The position numbers and the translations under genes are program-made. From an uncultured Methylophaga sp. (GTDB lineage: Bacteria > Pseudomonadota > Gammaproteobacteria > Nitrosococcales > Methylophagaceae): 64,000 bases of DNA. Under the pieces are notes generated by a model. That model was not told the DNA's origin. It saw only the letters and a list, made by a program, of their open reading frames with translations, and made no database searches. Shown in pieces: positions 45,139 through 56,189 of this stretch. The stretch covers positions 248,001 to 312,000 of the forward strand of contig CAJXKF010000002.1 in assembly GCA_913055695.1 (NCBI GenBank), in the 5' to 3' direction. Within the stretch, counting starts at the first letter, position 1; each line of letters opens with the position of its first letter.

Positions 45139-45635
45139 TGCAGCTTTCCACTTCACAGCAACGCATTCTGGCTGATATGGGCATAGAGCTCTGGGCATTA
45201 CGGCGTCCGGAAGCGCCCAGCCCGAAACAGCCCGTGGTGAGGGCAACGGTTGATTCTGAGCAAACGACCATCGATATTGCTGCGCATATTGCTCTGGTCG
45301 TGGTCACGGAAACATCCACATTGTCAGAAGCCGCTCAGCGTCTGTTTGCTGCGATGCTTAAAGCTGTTGCGCTTAAGCCGGGACAAGTGATGACTGTGAA
45401 CAGCAGCGAGTTTAAACAGATTAATACAGTTGGACTGGCGGGCAAATCAGTATTGCTGCTGGGCAGCACCGTGACCGAGCAGATTATGCCTGATCTGACC
45501 TTGGATAAGCCCGAGGCTGTCAGTCAATATCGGGCACAATTTTCTGCCAGTTACAGCCTGGAAGAGCTGCTGCAGCAACCGTCACGCAAAGCATCTGCCT
45601 GGCAGGCCCTGAAGCAGCTGAAGAGCCTGTTCTGA
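45138..45635 (+). CDS. holD: HolD-like DNA polymerase III psi subunit
   Basis: A 165-residue protein. Overall identity to E. coli HolD is low, but the N-terminal R-I-L-A-D-M-G-I-E-L-W-A-L-R-R-P is the psi signature, and V-L-L-L-G and the Phe-rich end fit the remaining fold. It is followed by rimI, as holD is in E. coli. Psi joins the clamp loader tau complex to SSB through chi. It starts on the leuA stop (ATGA-type overlap). Confidence 0.75.
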   Translation: MQLSTSQQRILADMGIELWALRRPEAPSPKQPVVRATVDSEQTTIDIAAHIALVVVTETSTLSEAAQRLFAAMLKAVALKPGQVMTVNSSEFKQINTVGLAGKSVLLLGSTVTEQIMPDLTLDKPEAVSQYRAQFSASYSLEELLQQPSRKASAWQALKQLKSLF

Positions 45636-45649
45636 AAGAGTAGCCAGAG

Positions 45650-46120
45650 ATGATGCTCCCGCGTGTCATGCTTGAAGATGATCTGTTTGAGGTGCATGCT
45701 ATTGAGAAAGCGGCCAACCGCTTTCCCTGGAGCAAGAAGAACTTCGCAGACAGTCTGGATGCCGGCCATTTTGCCTGGGTTTACTGTGATGCCTTTGATG
45801 TCATTATCGGCTACGCCATTGTGCAACTGGTGATTGATGAGGCGCATTTGCTCAATATCTGTGTACGGCCGGAAATGCAGCGGCAGGGGTATGGGCGACG
45901 TATACTGGAGCATATTATTGATCATGCCCAGACACGCTCAGCTAATCTTGTCGTGCTTGAGGTCAGGCAGTCCAATTTTCGCGCCCAGCAGCTGTATCAT
46001 CAGCTGGGTTTTAATGAAATGTCGATTCGACGTGGTTATTATCCGGCCGAGCAGGGCCGAGAGGATGCCATATTGATGGGGCTGGATTTGTCAGCTGAGT
46101 CGATTTTCAATGGAATTTAG
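45650..46120 (+). CDS. rimI: ribosomal protein S18 alanine N-acetyltransferase
   Basis: A 156-residue GNAT enzyme. The acetyl-CoA motif is R-P-E-M-Q-R-Q-G-Y-G-R-R-I-L; L-L-N-I-C-V precedes it, and E-V-R-Q-S-N-F-R-A-Q-Q-L-Y and G-F-N-E-M-S-I-R-R-G-Y-Y-P are typical of RimI. It acetylates the N-terminal Ala of S18. Preceded by the HolD-like gene with a 14-base gap. The second ATG (45653) is an equally good start. Confidence 0.92.
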   Translation: MMLPRVMLEDDLFEVHAIEKAANRFPWSKKNFADSLDAGHFAWVYCDAFDVIIGYAIVQLVIDEAHLLNICVRPEMQRQGYGRRILEHIIDHAQTRSANLVVLEVRQSNFRAQQLYHQLGFNEMSIRRGYYPAEQGREDAILMGLDLSAESIFNGI

Positions 46121-46275
46121 TGTTAGCCTGACTGTCCCTGTTAGGCGTGAGACGCAAGTAACAACAAGTCAGACGCTGGTCACTACTACTTATGAGCACT
46201 TGCTATAGTGCGGGGGCTCTTTTAGACTAATTGACCTAATTACTCGGTTATTTTTTCACATTTAGGAGAAACAAT

Positions 46276-46857
46276 ATGGCTTTTGAATTGCCACCACTTC
46301 CTTATGCTCAAAACGCACTGGAACCAACGATTTCAGCTGAAACGCTTGAATATCACTATGGTAAGCATCACCAAACCTATGTGAATAACCTGAACAACCT
46401 GGTCCCTGGTACTGAGTTTGAAGGTAAGTCTCTGGAAGACATCATTACCTCAGCCAGCGGCGGTATCTTCAATAATGCAGCCCAGGTCTGGAACCACACC
46501 TTTTACTGGAATTGCATGACGCCTGATGCCAAAGGTGCACCATCTGGTGACCTGGCTGCTGATATCGACAAAACCTTTGGTTCTTTCGATCAATTCAAAG
46601 AAGACTTCAGCAAGTCTGCAGCGACCAACTTCGGCTCAGGCTGGACCTGGCTGGTCAAAAAGAAAGACGGCAGCATTGCTATCGTAAACACCAGCAACGC
46701 CGGTTGCCCGCTGACTGAAGGACAGACACCACTGCTGACTGTCGATGTCTGGGAACATGCTTACTATATTGATTATCGCAACGCGCGTCCTAAGTACCTG
46801 GAAGCCTTCTGGGGTCTGGTGAACTGGGACTTCGTCGAAGCCAACTACGCGGCCTAG
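46276..46857 (+). CDS. sodB: iron superoxide dismutase
   Basis: A 193-residue Fe/Mn-type SOD. Metal ligands His27 (Y-H-Y-G-K-H-H), His74 (V-W-N-H-T-F-Y-W), Asp and His in D-V-W-E-H-A-Y-Y are all present. The length and the N-terminal F-E-L-P-P-L-P-Y match SodB of gammaproteobacteria, usually iron-loaded. It is cytoplasmic and removes superoxide. TAGGAGAAAC gives a strong ribosome binding site at 46276, and a terminator follows the stop. Confidence 0.95.
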   Translation: MAFELPPLPYAQNALEPTISAETLEYHYGKHHQTYVNNLNNLVPGTEFEGKSLEDIITSASGGIFNNAAQVWNHTFYWNCMTPDAKGAPSGDLAADIDKTFGSFDQFKEDFSKSAATNFGSGWTWLVKKKDGSIAIVNTSNAGCPLTEGQTPLLTVDVWEHAYYIDYRNARPKYLEAFWGLVNWDFVEANYAA

Positions 46858-46923
46858 GAACAGCGGGGGAGGTGTCAGTTTACTTCTCTCCCGTTACCTT
46901 ATAAAATACCGCTTTTTTGATTG

Positions 46924-46954
46924 ATGGCAGTTTCGTCAGAAACTGCCATTTTTC
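46924..46954 (+). terminator. terminator after sodB
   Basis: Perfect 11-bp stem ATGGCAGTTTC/GAAACTGCCAT (46924-46934 with 46939-46949), followed by a short T-run. Confidence 0.88.
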
Positions 46955-47013
46955 GTTTCAAAGGTCTGAAAAAGACCCGGTTTTCATGCCGTCAGGGCAA
47001 GGAGTTTTCAGCC

Positions 47014-48213
47014 ATGACAGATTCGGTAATGCCGACGTACGGGCGACTCGATGTGGCTTTCGCCAGTGGAAAAGGCGCCTGGTTAACAGATATCAATAAT
47101 AAGCAGTATCTCGATGCACTGAGCGGTATTGCTGTCTGCAATCTTGGCCATTGTCATCCTGCTGTGACCCGAGCCCTTCAGCATCAGGCTGAGACGCTGG
47201 TACATACCTCCAATATGTATCATATTCCCCTGCAGAACCAACTGGCTGACAAGTTGACTGAACTGTCCGGTATGGAGCAGGCCTTTTTCTGTAACTCCGG
47301 TGCCGAAGCCAATGAGGCGGCGATTAAAATTGCCCGTAAATACGGCCATAGCAAAGGCATTGAAAAACCGGTGATTATCGTGATGGACGGCAGCTTCCAC
47401 GGCCGTACCATGGCGACCCTGACTGCGACCGGTAATGCCAAAGTGCAGGTGGGCTTCGATCCGCTACTGCCTGGCTTTGTGCGTGTTCCTTACAACGATC
47501 TGGATGCGCTGCGCATGGCTATCGGCCACTGGCCCGAGGCTGTCGCTGTTCTGGTTGAACCGGTTCAGGGCGAGGGTGGGGTGAAAGTGCCTGATCCAGA
47601 CTTTCTGGCTGGTGTCAGAGCGATTTGTACCCAGCGCAAACTGCTGATGATGCTGGACGAAGTGCAGACCGGGGTCGGCCGCACTGGTCAATGGTTTGCA
47701 TTTCAGCACAACGAGGACCTGATACCCGATGTGATGACCCTGGCCAAAGGTCTGGGTAACGGCGTTCCTGTCGGTGCCTGCCTGGTTGCCGGTCATGCTG
47801 TCGGTGTGCTTCAGGCTGGTAATCATGGTTCCACCTTTGGCGGTAATCCGCTTGCCTGCAGTGCAGCACTGGCAGTGCTGGAAACCATTGAAAAAGAAAC
47901 GCTGCTGAATCATGTTCAGGCAGTCAGCCAGCAGATGCTGAAGTCCTTCAAAGACAAGCTGGCTGGCCATGAAGGTGTGAAAGATGTGCGCGGCCTGGGT
48001 TTTATGTTCGGTATTGAGTTGAACATGCCTTGTGCTCCTCTGGTGAAACAAGCGCTGGCTGAAGGTCTGTTAATCAATGTGACGGCTGAATCGGTTATCC
48101 GCTTACTGCCGCCGATGATCATTAATGCAGAGGAAGCCGAGCTCATCGTAGACAAAGTATGCAAACTGGTCCTCGACTTTTTGTCATCCCACGCTGTTGA
48201 GAGCGTTGCCTGA
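47014..48213 (+). CDS. argD: acetylornithine aminotransferase
   Basis: A 399-residue class III PLP aminotransferase. [21 protein letters not shown] and the PLP lysine in T-L-A-K-G-L-G-N-G are present. The start is ATG 47014, with AAGGAG 9 bases upstream; longer frames extend through the sodB terminator and are rejected. It transaminates N-acetylglutamate semialdehyde in arginine synthesis. argF begins 3 bases after the stop. Confidence 0.94.
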   Translation: MTDSVMPTYGRLDVAFASGKGAWLTDINNKQYLDALSGIAVCNLGHCHPAVTRALQHQAETLVHTSNMYHIPLQNQLADKLTELSGMEQAFFCNSGAEANEAAIKIARKYGHSKGIEKPVIIVMDGSFHGRTMATLTATGNAKVQVGFDPLLPGFVRVPYNDLDALRMAIGHWPEAVAVLVEPVQGEGGVKVPDPDFLAGVRAICTQRKLLMMLDEVQTGVGRTGQWFAFQHNEDLIPDVMTLAKGLGNGVPVGACLVAGHAVGVLQAGNHGSTFGGNPLACSAALAVLETIEKETLLNHVQAVSQQMLKSFKDKLAGHEGVKDVRGLGFMFGIELNMPCAPLVKQALAEGLLINVTAESVIRLLPPMIINAEEAELIVDKVCKLVLDFLSSHAVESVA

Positions 48214-48215
48214 AA

Positions 48216-49115
48216 ATGAAACATTTCCTGACACTGAAAGATCTGACTCCGGCCGAACTGAAACTGTTAATTCAACGTGCCGTTGAGCTTAAGAAACTGC
48301 ATCAACATGGTGAAATCTACCAGCCATTGAAAGGTAAAGTGCTGGCGATGATTTTCGAGAAGTCTTCGACCCGCACCCGTGTTTCTTTCGAGTCGGCCAT
48401 GATTCAGTTCGGTGGCGGCTCGATTTTTCTGTCACCGGATGACACACAACTGGGTCGGGGAGAGCCTCTTGAAGATTCGGCAAGAGTGATTTCCAGCATG
48501 GTCGATGCGGTCATGATTCGAACCTTTGCCCACAGCAAAATCGAAACCTTTGCCAAATATTCCTCGGTGCCGGTAATTAATGCGCTGACCGATGAATTTC
48601 ATCCCTGCCAGTTGCTCGCGGATATGCAGACCTATCAGGAGCACCGCGGTGATATCAAAGGCAAGAAAGTGGTCTGGATCGGTGATGGCAATAATATGTG
48701 CCACTCCTATATTAACGCTGCCGAACAGTTCGGCTTTACGTTGAATATCGCCACACCTGAAGGCTACGAACCGGATGCGGCGATTGTTGAAGCCAGCAAA
48801 GCCGATGTCCAGTTGTTTAATGACCCAAAAGCTGCATCAGAGGGCGTTGATCTGGTGGTGACCGATGTCTGGGCCAGCATGGGCCAGGAAGAAGAACAGC
48901 GTAAACGCGAACAGGCCTTTGCCGGTTTCCAGGTCAATCAGCAGATCATGGATTTAGCGAATAAAGACGCTTTATTCATGCACTGTCTGCCAGCTCACCG
49001 CGGTGAAGAAGTCAGTGCTGAAGTGATCGATGGACCGCAAAGCGTGGTTTGGGATGAAGCAGAGAACCGGCTCCATGCGCAGAAAGCCTTGCTGGAATTT
49101 TTAATCGGCGAGTAA
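48216..49115 (+). CDS. argF: ornithine carbamoyltransferase
   Basis: A 299-residue OTCase. Carbamoyl-phosphate motif S-S-T-R-T-R, H-P-C-Q in D-E-F-H-P-C-Q, and the ornithine/closure motif H-C-L-P-A-H-R are present. It converts ornithine and carbamoyl phosphate into citrulline. It is in an operon with argD. Its last 15 bases overlap the end of murU on the opposite strand. Confidence 0.95.
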   Translation: MKHFLTLKDLTPAELKLLIQRAVELKKLHQHGEIYQPLKGKVLAMIFEKSSTRTRVSFESAMIQFGGGSIFLSPDDTQLGRGEPLEDSARVISSMVDAVMIRTFAHSKIETFAKYSSVPVINALTDEFHPCQLLADMQTYQEHRGDIKGKKVVWIGDGNNMCHSYINAAEQFGFTLNIATPEGYEPDAAIVEASKADVQLFNDPKAASEGVDLVVTDVWASMGQEEEQRKREQAFAGFQVNQQIMDLANKDALFMHCLPAHRGEEVSAEVIDGPQSVVWDEAENRLHAQKALLEFLIGE

Positions 49116-49778
49116 GTCCGCTTCCAGCGCTTTCAGACGCTCAACTGTGCCGATATCAGACCACTGGCCGTGATAACGCTGGCCACTGACCTGCTGCCGG
49201 GCAATGGCCTCGTCAAACAAAGGCTTCAGAGGTCGTTTCTCATTACTCAATCCCGCAAACATATCCGGCCGGTAAATGCCAATACCGCTGAATGTGGCTT
49301 TATCCGTGTTGTCACTCAGCACATTGCCTGCCTGATCCAGGCCGAAATCACCATCCGGATTGTGTAAAGGGTTATCAACCAGCACCAGATGACAGAGTTT
49401 GTCAGCGTTCAGCTGAAAATCGGCCAATTCAGCGAAATCAAAATCGGTCCAGATATCGCCATTCACCACCAGAAAAGGCTCATCACCTAACAGGGGGAGG
49501 GCATTGATAATACCGCCGGCTGTCTCCAGCCCGCCTTCCATTTCCGGTGAAAAATGGATAGTGGCACCGTAGCGACTACCATCACCGAGTTGTTTCGGGA
49601 ATTGTTCTCCGAGATGGGCGTAATTAATCACCAGATCATCAAACCCGGCTTTGACCAGTGCTTCAATCAGGTATTCAATCAGGCGTTTGGGTCCGGCCTT
49701 GATGAGAGGTTTGGGCGTTGTATCTGTGAGCGGTCGCAGTCTTTCACCACGACCGGCAGCGAGAATCATTGCTTTCAT
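49101..49778 (-). CDS. murU: N-acetylmuramate-1-phosphate uridylyltransferase
   Basis: A 225-residue nucleotidyltransferase. [13 protein letters not shown] is the nucleotide-binding start, with T-P-K-P-L and N-G-D-I-W-T metal site. The partner gene is an AmgK-like kinase, and this pair is the MurU/AmgK cell-wall recycling route, in which recycled MurNAc is phosphorylated and turned into UDP-MurNAc, bypassing MurA and giving fosfomycin tolerance in Pseudomonas. Its ATG overlaps the amgK stop. Confidence 0.88.
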   Translation of the reverse strand: MKAMILAAGRGERLRPLTDTTPKPLIKAGPKRLIEYLIEALVKAGFDDLVINYAHLGEQFPKQLGDGSRYGATIHFSPEMEGGLETAGGIINALPLLGDEPFLVVNGDIWTDFDFAELADFQLNADKLCHLVLVDNPLHNPDGDFGLDQAGNVLSDNTDKATFSGIGIYRPDMFAGLSNEKRPLKPLFDEAIARQQVSGQRYHGQWSDIGTVERLKALEADLLAD

Positions 49779-50770
49779 TTAATGGCCATGATTTCAGGTG
49801 AGTGCGTAAGAAAATGATGCAAATGAGCGAGCTCTGGATAGCGCCCTGTTACCTGCAACACATATTTAAGCGTGAGCGGCAGATCATTCATATAGGCCGC
49901 TTTGCCATCACGATAATTGAGTCGACAGAAAATCCCCAGTACTTTCAGGTGGCGCTGCAGCCCCATCAGGTCAAACCAGCGCACGAAACCTGATTTTTCA
50001 GTGCCAGCCAGCAATCGCTTTTCACGAGCCTGATCAAAATAGTAATCCAGCCACTTATCGAGTCTGGACTGCGGCCATTCGATATAGCAGTCACGCAGCA
50101 GTGAAACCAGGTCGTAAGTCGTAGGTCCGATAACAGCGTCCTGAAAGTCGATCACCCCGACCTCATTATCTGCACCGAGCATCAGATTGCGACTGTGATA
50201 GTCGCGATGAACAAAATACTGGGGTTGAACGCTGGCATTATTGATGAGGAGTTCAAATACGCTCTCAAGCTCCGGTGGTGGCGACAGCGATAAATGTTTG
50301 CCCAGAAACCAGTCCGGGAACAGGCGCATTTCAGTCAGCAACTTTTCCGCATCATAAGCGGGCAGTTCCATATCGTTTATCGGTGCCAGCTGCATTTTAA
50401 TGATTTCATCGATTGCGGCATGATAAAGCTCATCAGCCGAAAGCGCATTGAGGGCCGATAAATAGGAGGTATTACCGAGATCACTGAGTAATAGAAACCC
50501 CTGTTCCATGTTCTTGGCAAAAATACGCGGCACGTGTGTACCTGTGCTGACCAGAAATTCGGCAATCTTTACAAATGCGTCGATGTCCTCATGCTCAGGC
50601 GGTGCATCCATGACTATCCGGCTGTGGTCATGCTGATAGACACGGAAATAGCGACGGAAGCTGGCATCACTGGAAGCGACTTCCAGCTTGAATTCACTGT
50701 AAGGCAAAATGGCGGTAAGCCACTCATTGATTTGCCAGAGACGCGGATCGGTATCGAAATCTATCTTCAT
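49775..50770 (-). CDS. amgK: N-acetylmuramate/N-acetylglucosamine kinase
   Basis: A 331-residue aminoglycoside-phosphotransferase-fold kinase. The catalytic loop is V-H-R-D-Y-H-S-R-N-L, and V-I-D-F-Q-D carries the metal Asp. The next gene, murU, overlaps its stop by 4 bases, so this is AmgK of the cell-wall recycling route. It phosphorylates the anomeric carbon of MurNAc and GlcNAc in the cytoplasm. The upstream region 50771-50968 is empty of genes. Confidence 0.88.
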   Translation of the reverse strand: MKIDFDTDPRLWQINEWLTAILPYSEFKLEVASSDASFRRYFRVYQHDHSRIVMDAPPEHEDIDAFVKIAEFLVSTGTHVPRIFAKNMEQGFLLLSDLGNTSYLSALNALSADELYHAAIDEIIKMQLAPINDMELPAYDAEKLLTEMRLFPDWFLGKHLSLSPPPELESVFELLINNASVQPQYFVHRDYHSRNLMLGADNEVGVIDFQDAVIGPTTYDLVSLLRDCYIEWPQSRLDKWLDYYFDQAREKRLLAGTEKSGFVRWFDLMGLQRHLKVLGIFCRLNYRDGKAAYMNDLPLTLKYVLQVTGRYPELAHLHHFLTHSPEIMAIK

Positions 50771-50968
50771 ATATTTATTAGAAAAGCTTTCTATCTTTAT
50801 GATTCTTAATGGTTAAACGGCTTCATTCTTTCAGCGGTTAGGGTAACGGGCTTGTGCTAGCTGCCGAAGCAAAGCCGTTCATGTATCATCATGGGAATTA
50901 TTTCCCGTATTGCCTGTCCATCATGCTGAGCAATAGCGTACTAAACCATAAGTAATATCGGAGTAGCA

Positions 50969-51382
50969 ATGAACAAATTCTTATTTTCTGCCGCACTGCT
51001 GACAGCCTCTACTGTGGCCTTGGCAAAGGATTATGTGACCCCGGCGGATCTGTCTGAACAGGCTTCTGATGAAATGTACAGCATCCTTACTGACTACAAC
51101 AGATGCATGATGCAGACTCGTCTGGAATCGTTACCGGAAATCGAAAGCGGTCAGGCGGCAGCCGATCAAATTATGCAGAACTGTGAAACTCACCTTGACG
51201 CATTGAAAGCACATCTGACAGAGAATGATGTCGAGCCGGCACTGGTTGAGGGAATGACGAAAACCATGCGTACCCGTGCGGCGCGTCAGTTGATGACTAA
51301 AACCATGAACAATCTCGCGGCGCAGGCTCAAGCAGCGGGTAATGCTGACAAAATGAAGCAGGAAGCCGAGGCTGCCGAGTAA
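50969..51382 (+). CDS. hypothetical exported protein
   Basis: A 137-residue precursor with a Sec signal (M-N-K-F-L-F-S-A-A-L, cut near A-L-A-K about residue 19). The mature part is helical, rich in Ala, Glu, Gln and Met, with two cysteines (N-R-C-M and Q-N-C-E) that could form a disulfide, and an acidic end. No family is recognised. It is divergent from amgK and convergent with maf. Confidence 0.6.
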   Translation: MNKFLFSAALLTASTVALAKDYVTPADLSEQASDEMYSILTDYNRCMMQTRLESLPEIESGQAAADQIMQNCETHLDALKAHLTENDVEPALVEGMTKTMRTRAARQLMTKTMNNLAAQAQAAGNADKMKQEAEAAE

Positions 51383-51385
51383 AGT

Positions 51386-51976
51386 CTAGTCGTGCAGCTG
51401 CAGCACATCGATATCCTCATGCTGCAGCATGGCAATCAGGCGTATCAATGGCAACCCTATGAGTGTATTGGGGTCATCCCCCTCCAGTTTTGAAAACAGG
51501 CTGATACCAAAGCCTTCTGATTTAAAGCTGCCGGCACACTGATAGGGTTGTTCTTTTTTCAGGTAGAAGTCGATCTGATTATCTGTCAAATCCCGGAAGT
51601 GAACAGTAAACGGCTCGACTGAAGACTGCAGATGCCGACTCTTTGCGTTGAGCAATGCCAGCCCTGTCAGGAAAGTCACCTGTTTTCCTGAAGCGCTTTT
51701 AAGTTGGCTCATCGCATTGTGATGGTTGCCCGGTTTACCCAGAATGTCATCATCAATCACGGCGACCTGATCAGAACCGATGATGAGGGCTTCAGGATGT
51801 GTAGCTGCAATCTCACGCGCTTTGCTTTCTGCCAGCCTTTTGACCAGTGCATCCGGTGATTCACCGGGGAGAGGGCTTTCATCGATATCAGGTGAAACCT
51901 GGATAAAAGTCAGACCAAGTTTCTTCAGCAGTTCTGCCCGAAAAGGCGAACTGGAACCCAGGATAATTTGTTGCAT
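51386..51976 (-). CDS. Maf-like nucleotide pyrophosphatase, YceF type
   Basis: A 196-residue Maf protein. It starts I-I-L-G-S-S-S-P-F-R-A-E-L-L, has the base-pocket segment D-E-S and S-K-A-R-E, and G-S-D-Q-V-A and E-G-F-G-I-S-L-F. The Q-Y/A-G-S-F-K-S-E-G motif is of the YceF (7-methyl-GTP) subgroup. It hydrolyses non-canonical nucleotides in the cytoplasm. It overlaps nothing and lies 13 bases after pgm. Confidence 0.85.
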   Translation of the reverse strand: MQQIILGSSSPFRAELLKKLGLTFIQVSPDIDESPLPGESPDALVKRLAESKAREIAATHPEALIIGSDQVAVIDDDILGKPGNHHNAMSQLKSASGKQVTFLTGLALLNAKSRHLQSSVEPFTVHFRDLTDNQIDFYLKKEQPYQCAGSFKSEGFGISLFSKLEGDDPNTLIGLPLIRLIAMLQHEDIDVLQLHD

Positions 51977-51989
51977 TGTGTATCAGCCT

Positions 51990-53636
<1,647 letters not shown>

Positions 53637-53705
53637 TTATTTCAAGCATAAGAGCAGCTTTGTTGTTAGACTCAGCCTAATTTCCCAATTAACTATACTG
53701 ACTCC

Positions 53706-54617
53706 ATGAACAAGCCTCAACAGATTGATAGAGCGCGTTTGCTGCGCCTGGCAACCTATGCTTCCGTGGCTACGGCGGTGACCCTGATTCTGGCGAAACT
53801 GGTAGCCTGGTTTATCAGTGATTCGGTCAGTATTCTTGCCACGCTGGTCGATTCCAGCCTGGATGTGCTGGCATCAGTTATCAATATGATTGCTGTCCAT
53901 CATGCCCTGCAGCCGGCTGACCGTGAACACCGCTTTGGTCACGGCAAGGCAGAAGCCCTGGCGGGACTTGGCCAATCCATGTTTATTGCCGGTTCAGCCG
54001 GCATCCTGCTGCTTCAGGGGATCAGTCGACTGATGACACCGCAGCCGCTTGAAAAGGGTATGGAGATTGGTATCGGTGTCATGGTGCTGTCCATGATTGC
54101 CACGGTGGCCTTGCTCAGTTTTCAGCGTTATGTGATTAGACGCACGGACTCGACCGCCATAAAAGCCGATGCTCTGCACTACAAAACAGATTTGCTGGTC
54201 AATGGCAGTGTGATTGTGGCGCTGGTTTTGACGTTCTATGGTTGGAGTTTTGTTGATCCTCTGTTTGCCATCGGGATTGCGCTGTTCATTCTATACAGCG
54301 CATGGCAGATTGCGCGTGAAGCAGTCAATCTGCTGATGGATCGGGAACTTCCGGATGAGGACCGGCAGAAAATACGCGCCCTGATTACCAACCATCCGAA
54401 TGCGATTGGCTTCCATGACTTGAGAACAAGGCAATCCGGTAATACCGTTTTTGTGCAGTTACATCTGGAGCTGGATGAAAACTTATCGCTGAGGCAGGCA
54501 CATGCGATAGCGGATGAACTGGAGAATAAAGTCGCACAACTGTTCGACGAAGCGGAAGTCATCATTCATGAAGATCCGGTGACACATATGCCCCCCGGTC
54601 TCACGAGCAGGAAATAG
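53706..54617 (+). CDS. cation diffusion facilitator (FieF-like)
   Basis: A 303-residue CDF transporter with six helices. The transport site is D-S-S-L-D in helix 2 and H-Y-K-T-D in helix 5, the four ligand pattern of FieF (YiiP), which exports zinc, iron or cadmium against protons. The cytoplasmic end (about 215-300) is the dimerising metal-binding domain with several His (including H-L-E-L and I-I-H-E-D). Exact metal unknown. It stands alone. Confidence 0.9.
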   Translation: MNKPQQIDRARLLRLATYASVATAVTLILAKLVAWFISDSVSILATLVDSSLDVLASVINMIAVHHALQPADREHRFGHGKAEALAGLGQSMFIAGSAGILLLQGISRLMTPQPLEKGMEIGIGVMVLSMIATVALLSFQRYVIRRTDSTAIKADALHYKTDLLVNGSVIVALVLTFYGWSFVDPLFAIGIALFILYSAWQIAREAVNLLMDRELPDEDRQKIRALITNHPNAIGFHDLRTRQSGNTVFVQLHLELDENLSLRQAHAIADELENKVAQLFDEAEVIIHEDPVTHMPPGLTSRK

Positions 54618-54658
54618 CGCACAAAATAACAGCAATCTCGTATAATTCGGCCTCAAAA

Positions 54659-55273
54659 ATGGAAGGGGACACAATTATTTTCAAGCCAGACTCAACGATG
54701 GCACTGCTTCTGATTGCAGCGCTTGTCTTATTAGCTTTGTTTGTCATCCTGGTTCGCCGTCGCCTCGGCAAAACCCGTAAAGAACGCCAACTCGATAAAA
54801 TTCTACGCAGTTACAGACAGGATGAAGTACGTTCAATCGTCATCCCTGATGGCATTGGCGGTCTACTGGAACTGGACAGACTGATCCTGACCGAGCGTGG
54901 GTTACTGCTCATCGAAACCTACCCGATGACGGGACATTTGTTCGGTGCCGAGCAGATTGATCAGTGGACACAAATCATCGATGGCCGCAGCTTCAAGTTC
55001 GCCAATCCCTTGCATCATATTCAGAATGCGAAATATGCCTTGCAGCCACTGGCACCGAAAGTCCCGATTTTTTACCGGGTTGTGTTTACCGGTTCGAGTG
55101 ACTTCCCCAAGGGCAAACCCGACTATGTCTCAACACTGCAAACTCTAGAACAGGACTTGCAAGCGATTCTGGAAGCGCCGAAGATGTCAGAGAGTAGCAT
55201 GATAGCCTGGAAAAGAATTTTACGAATCGGCCGGAAAAACGGTCAGGCAGTTTTGAGAGAAGCGACATCCTGA
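54659..55273 (+). CDS. NERD-domain protein with N-terminal membrane helix
   Basis: A 204-residue protein with a membrane helix at about 14-32 and a basic stretch after it. The NERD (nuclease-related) domain follows: L-E-L-D-R-L-I-L-T-E-R-G-L-L-L-I-E-T and the W-T-Q-I-I segment. NERD proteins may process DNA or RNA; activity is not demonstrated for most. Start ATG 54659 is weakly supported; an ATG at 54698 would begin right at the helix. Its stop overlaps the start of the next gene (TGATG). Confidence 0.75.
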   Translation: MEGDTIIFKPDSTMALLLIAALVLLALFVILVRRRLGKTRKERQLDKILRSYRQDEVRSIVIPDGIGGLLELDRLILTERGLLLIETYPMTGHLFGAEQIDQWTQIIDGRSFKFANPLHHIQNAKYALQPLAPKVPIFYRVVFTGSSDFPKGKPDYVSTLQTLEQDLQAILEAPKMSESSMIAWKRILRIGRKNGQAVLREATS

Positions 55274-56187
55274 TGGAAACCAAACCGCTAGTTGTGGCGA
55301 TATCCTCCCGTGCCTTATTTGATCTGGATGAGAGCCACCGGATATTCGAAGAGCAGGGCACCGAAGCCTATTGCCGGCATCAGATTGAAAATGAAGATGT
55401 ACCGCTGGCGCCCGGTGGCGCCTTCAATCTTGCCCGCAAACTGCTGGCATTGAATGACAACAATCCTAAAACACCGAAGGTGGAAATTATCCTGTTGTCG
55501 CGTAACAGTGCCGATACCGGCCTGCGGGTGTTTAACTCCATTCAGCATCACAAGCTGTCTATAATCCGGGCGGTATTTACGTCGGGCAGCAGCCCTTATC
55601 GTTATGTAGCCCCGTTTGGCGCAAACCTGTTTCTGTCTACCAGCCCCGAAGATGTCGGCATGGCACTGGACGCCGGTATCGCAGCGGCTACCATATTGCC
55701 TTCCAATGTGGGCAACAATCCTGAATCAGCAGAGCTTCGGATTGCTTTTGATGGCGATGCCGTATTGTTTTCTGATGATTCAGAAAAGATTTACAAAGAA
55801 AAAGGACTGGAAGCGTTCACTCAGAATGAGACACAGACAGCCAGAGAACCACTACCGGGCGGTCCTTTCAAAGACTTCCTGATGGCGCTGAACCGGATTC
55901 AGACTGAGTATCCGGAAAATGCCGCGCCAATCCGAACCGCGCTGGTTACCGCACGTTCGGCGCCGGCGCATGAGCGGGTCATCAGGACCCTGCGTGCCTG
56001 GGATATTCGAATCGACGAGGCTATTTTCCTCGGCGGCAAGGCCAAAGGGCCATTCCTGAAAGCCTTCGGCGCTGATATCTTTTTTGATGATCAGGAGCAG
56101 CATTGCCATTCGGCCAAGGAACATGTCGCCACCGGTCATGTGCCTCATGGTGTTGCCAACAAGAAAACAACAATCAAGCAGGATTAA
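55273..56187 (+). CDS. 5'-nucleotidase (PF06189 type)
   Basis: A 304-residue protein of the cytosolic 5'-nucleotidase-I-related group. It starts V-V-A-I-S-S-R-A-L-F-D-L-D-E-S, with the HAD-like DxD in D-L-D replaced in context, and later A-F-D-G-D-A-V-L-F-S and F-L-G-G-K-A-K-G-P. The D-G-D segment and Lys fit a HAD-type phosphatase. Likely acts on AMP/IMP-type nucleotides, inferred from family. It is coupled to the NERD gene by a one-base overlap. Confidence 0.8.
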   Translation: METKPLVVAISSRALFDLDESHRIFEEQGTEAYCRHQIENEDVPLAPGGAFNLARKLLALNDNNPKTPKVEIILLSRNSADTGLRVFNSIQHHKLSIIRAVFTSGSSPYRYVAPFGANLFLSTSPEDVGMALDAGIAAATILPSNVGNNPESAELRIAFDGDAVLFSDDSEKIYKEKGLEAFTQNETQTAREPLPGGPFKDFLMALNRIQTEYPENAAPIRTALVTARSAPAHERVIRTLRAWDIRIDEAIFLGGKAKGPFLKAFGADIFFDDQEQHCHSAKEHVATGHVPHGVANKKTTIKQD

Positions 56188-56189
56188 GA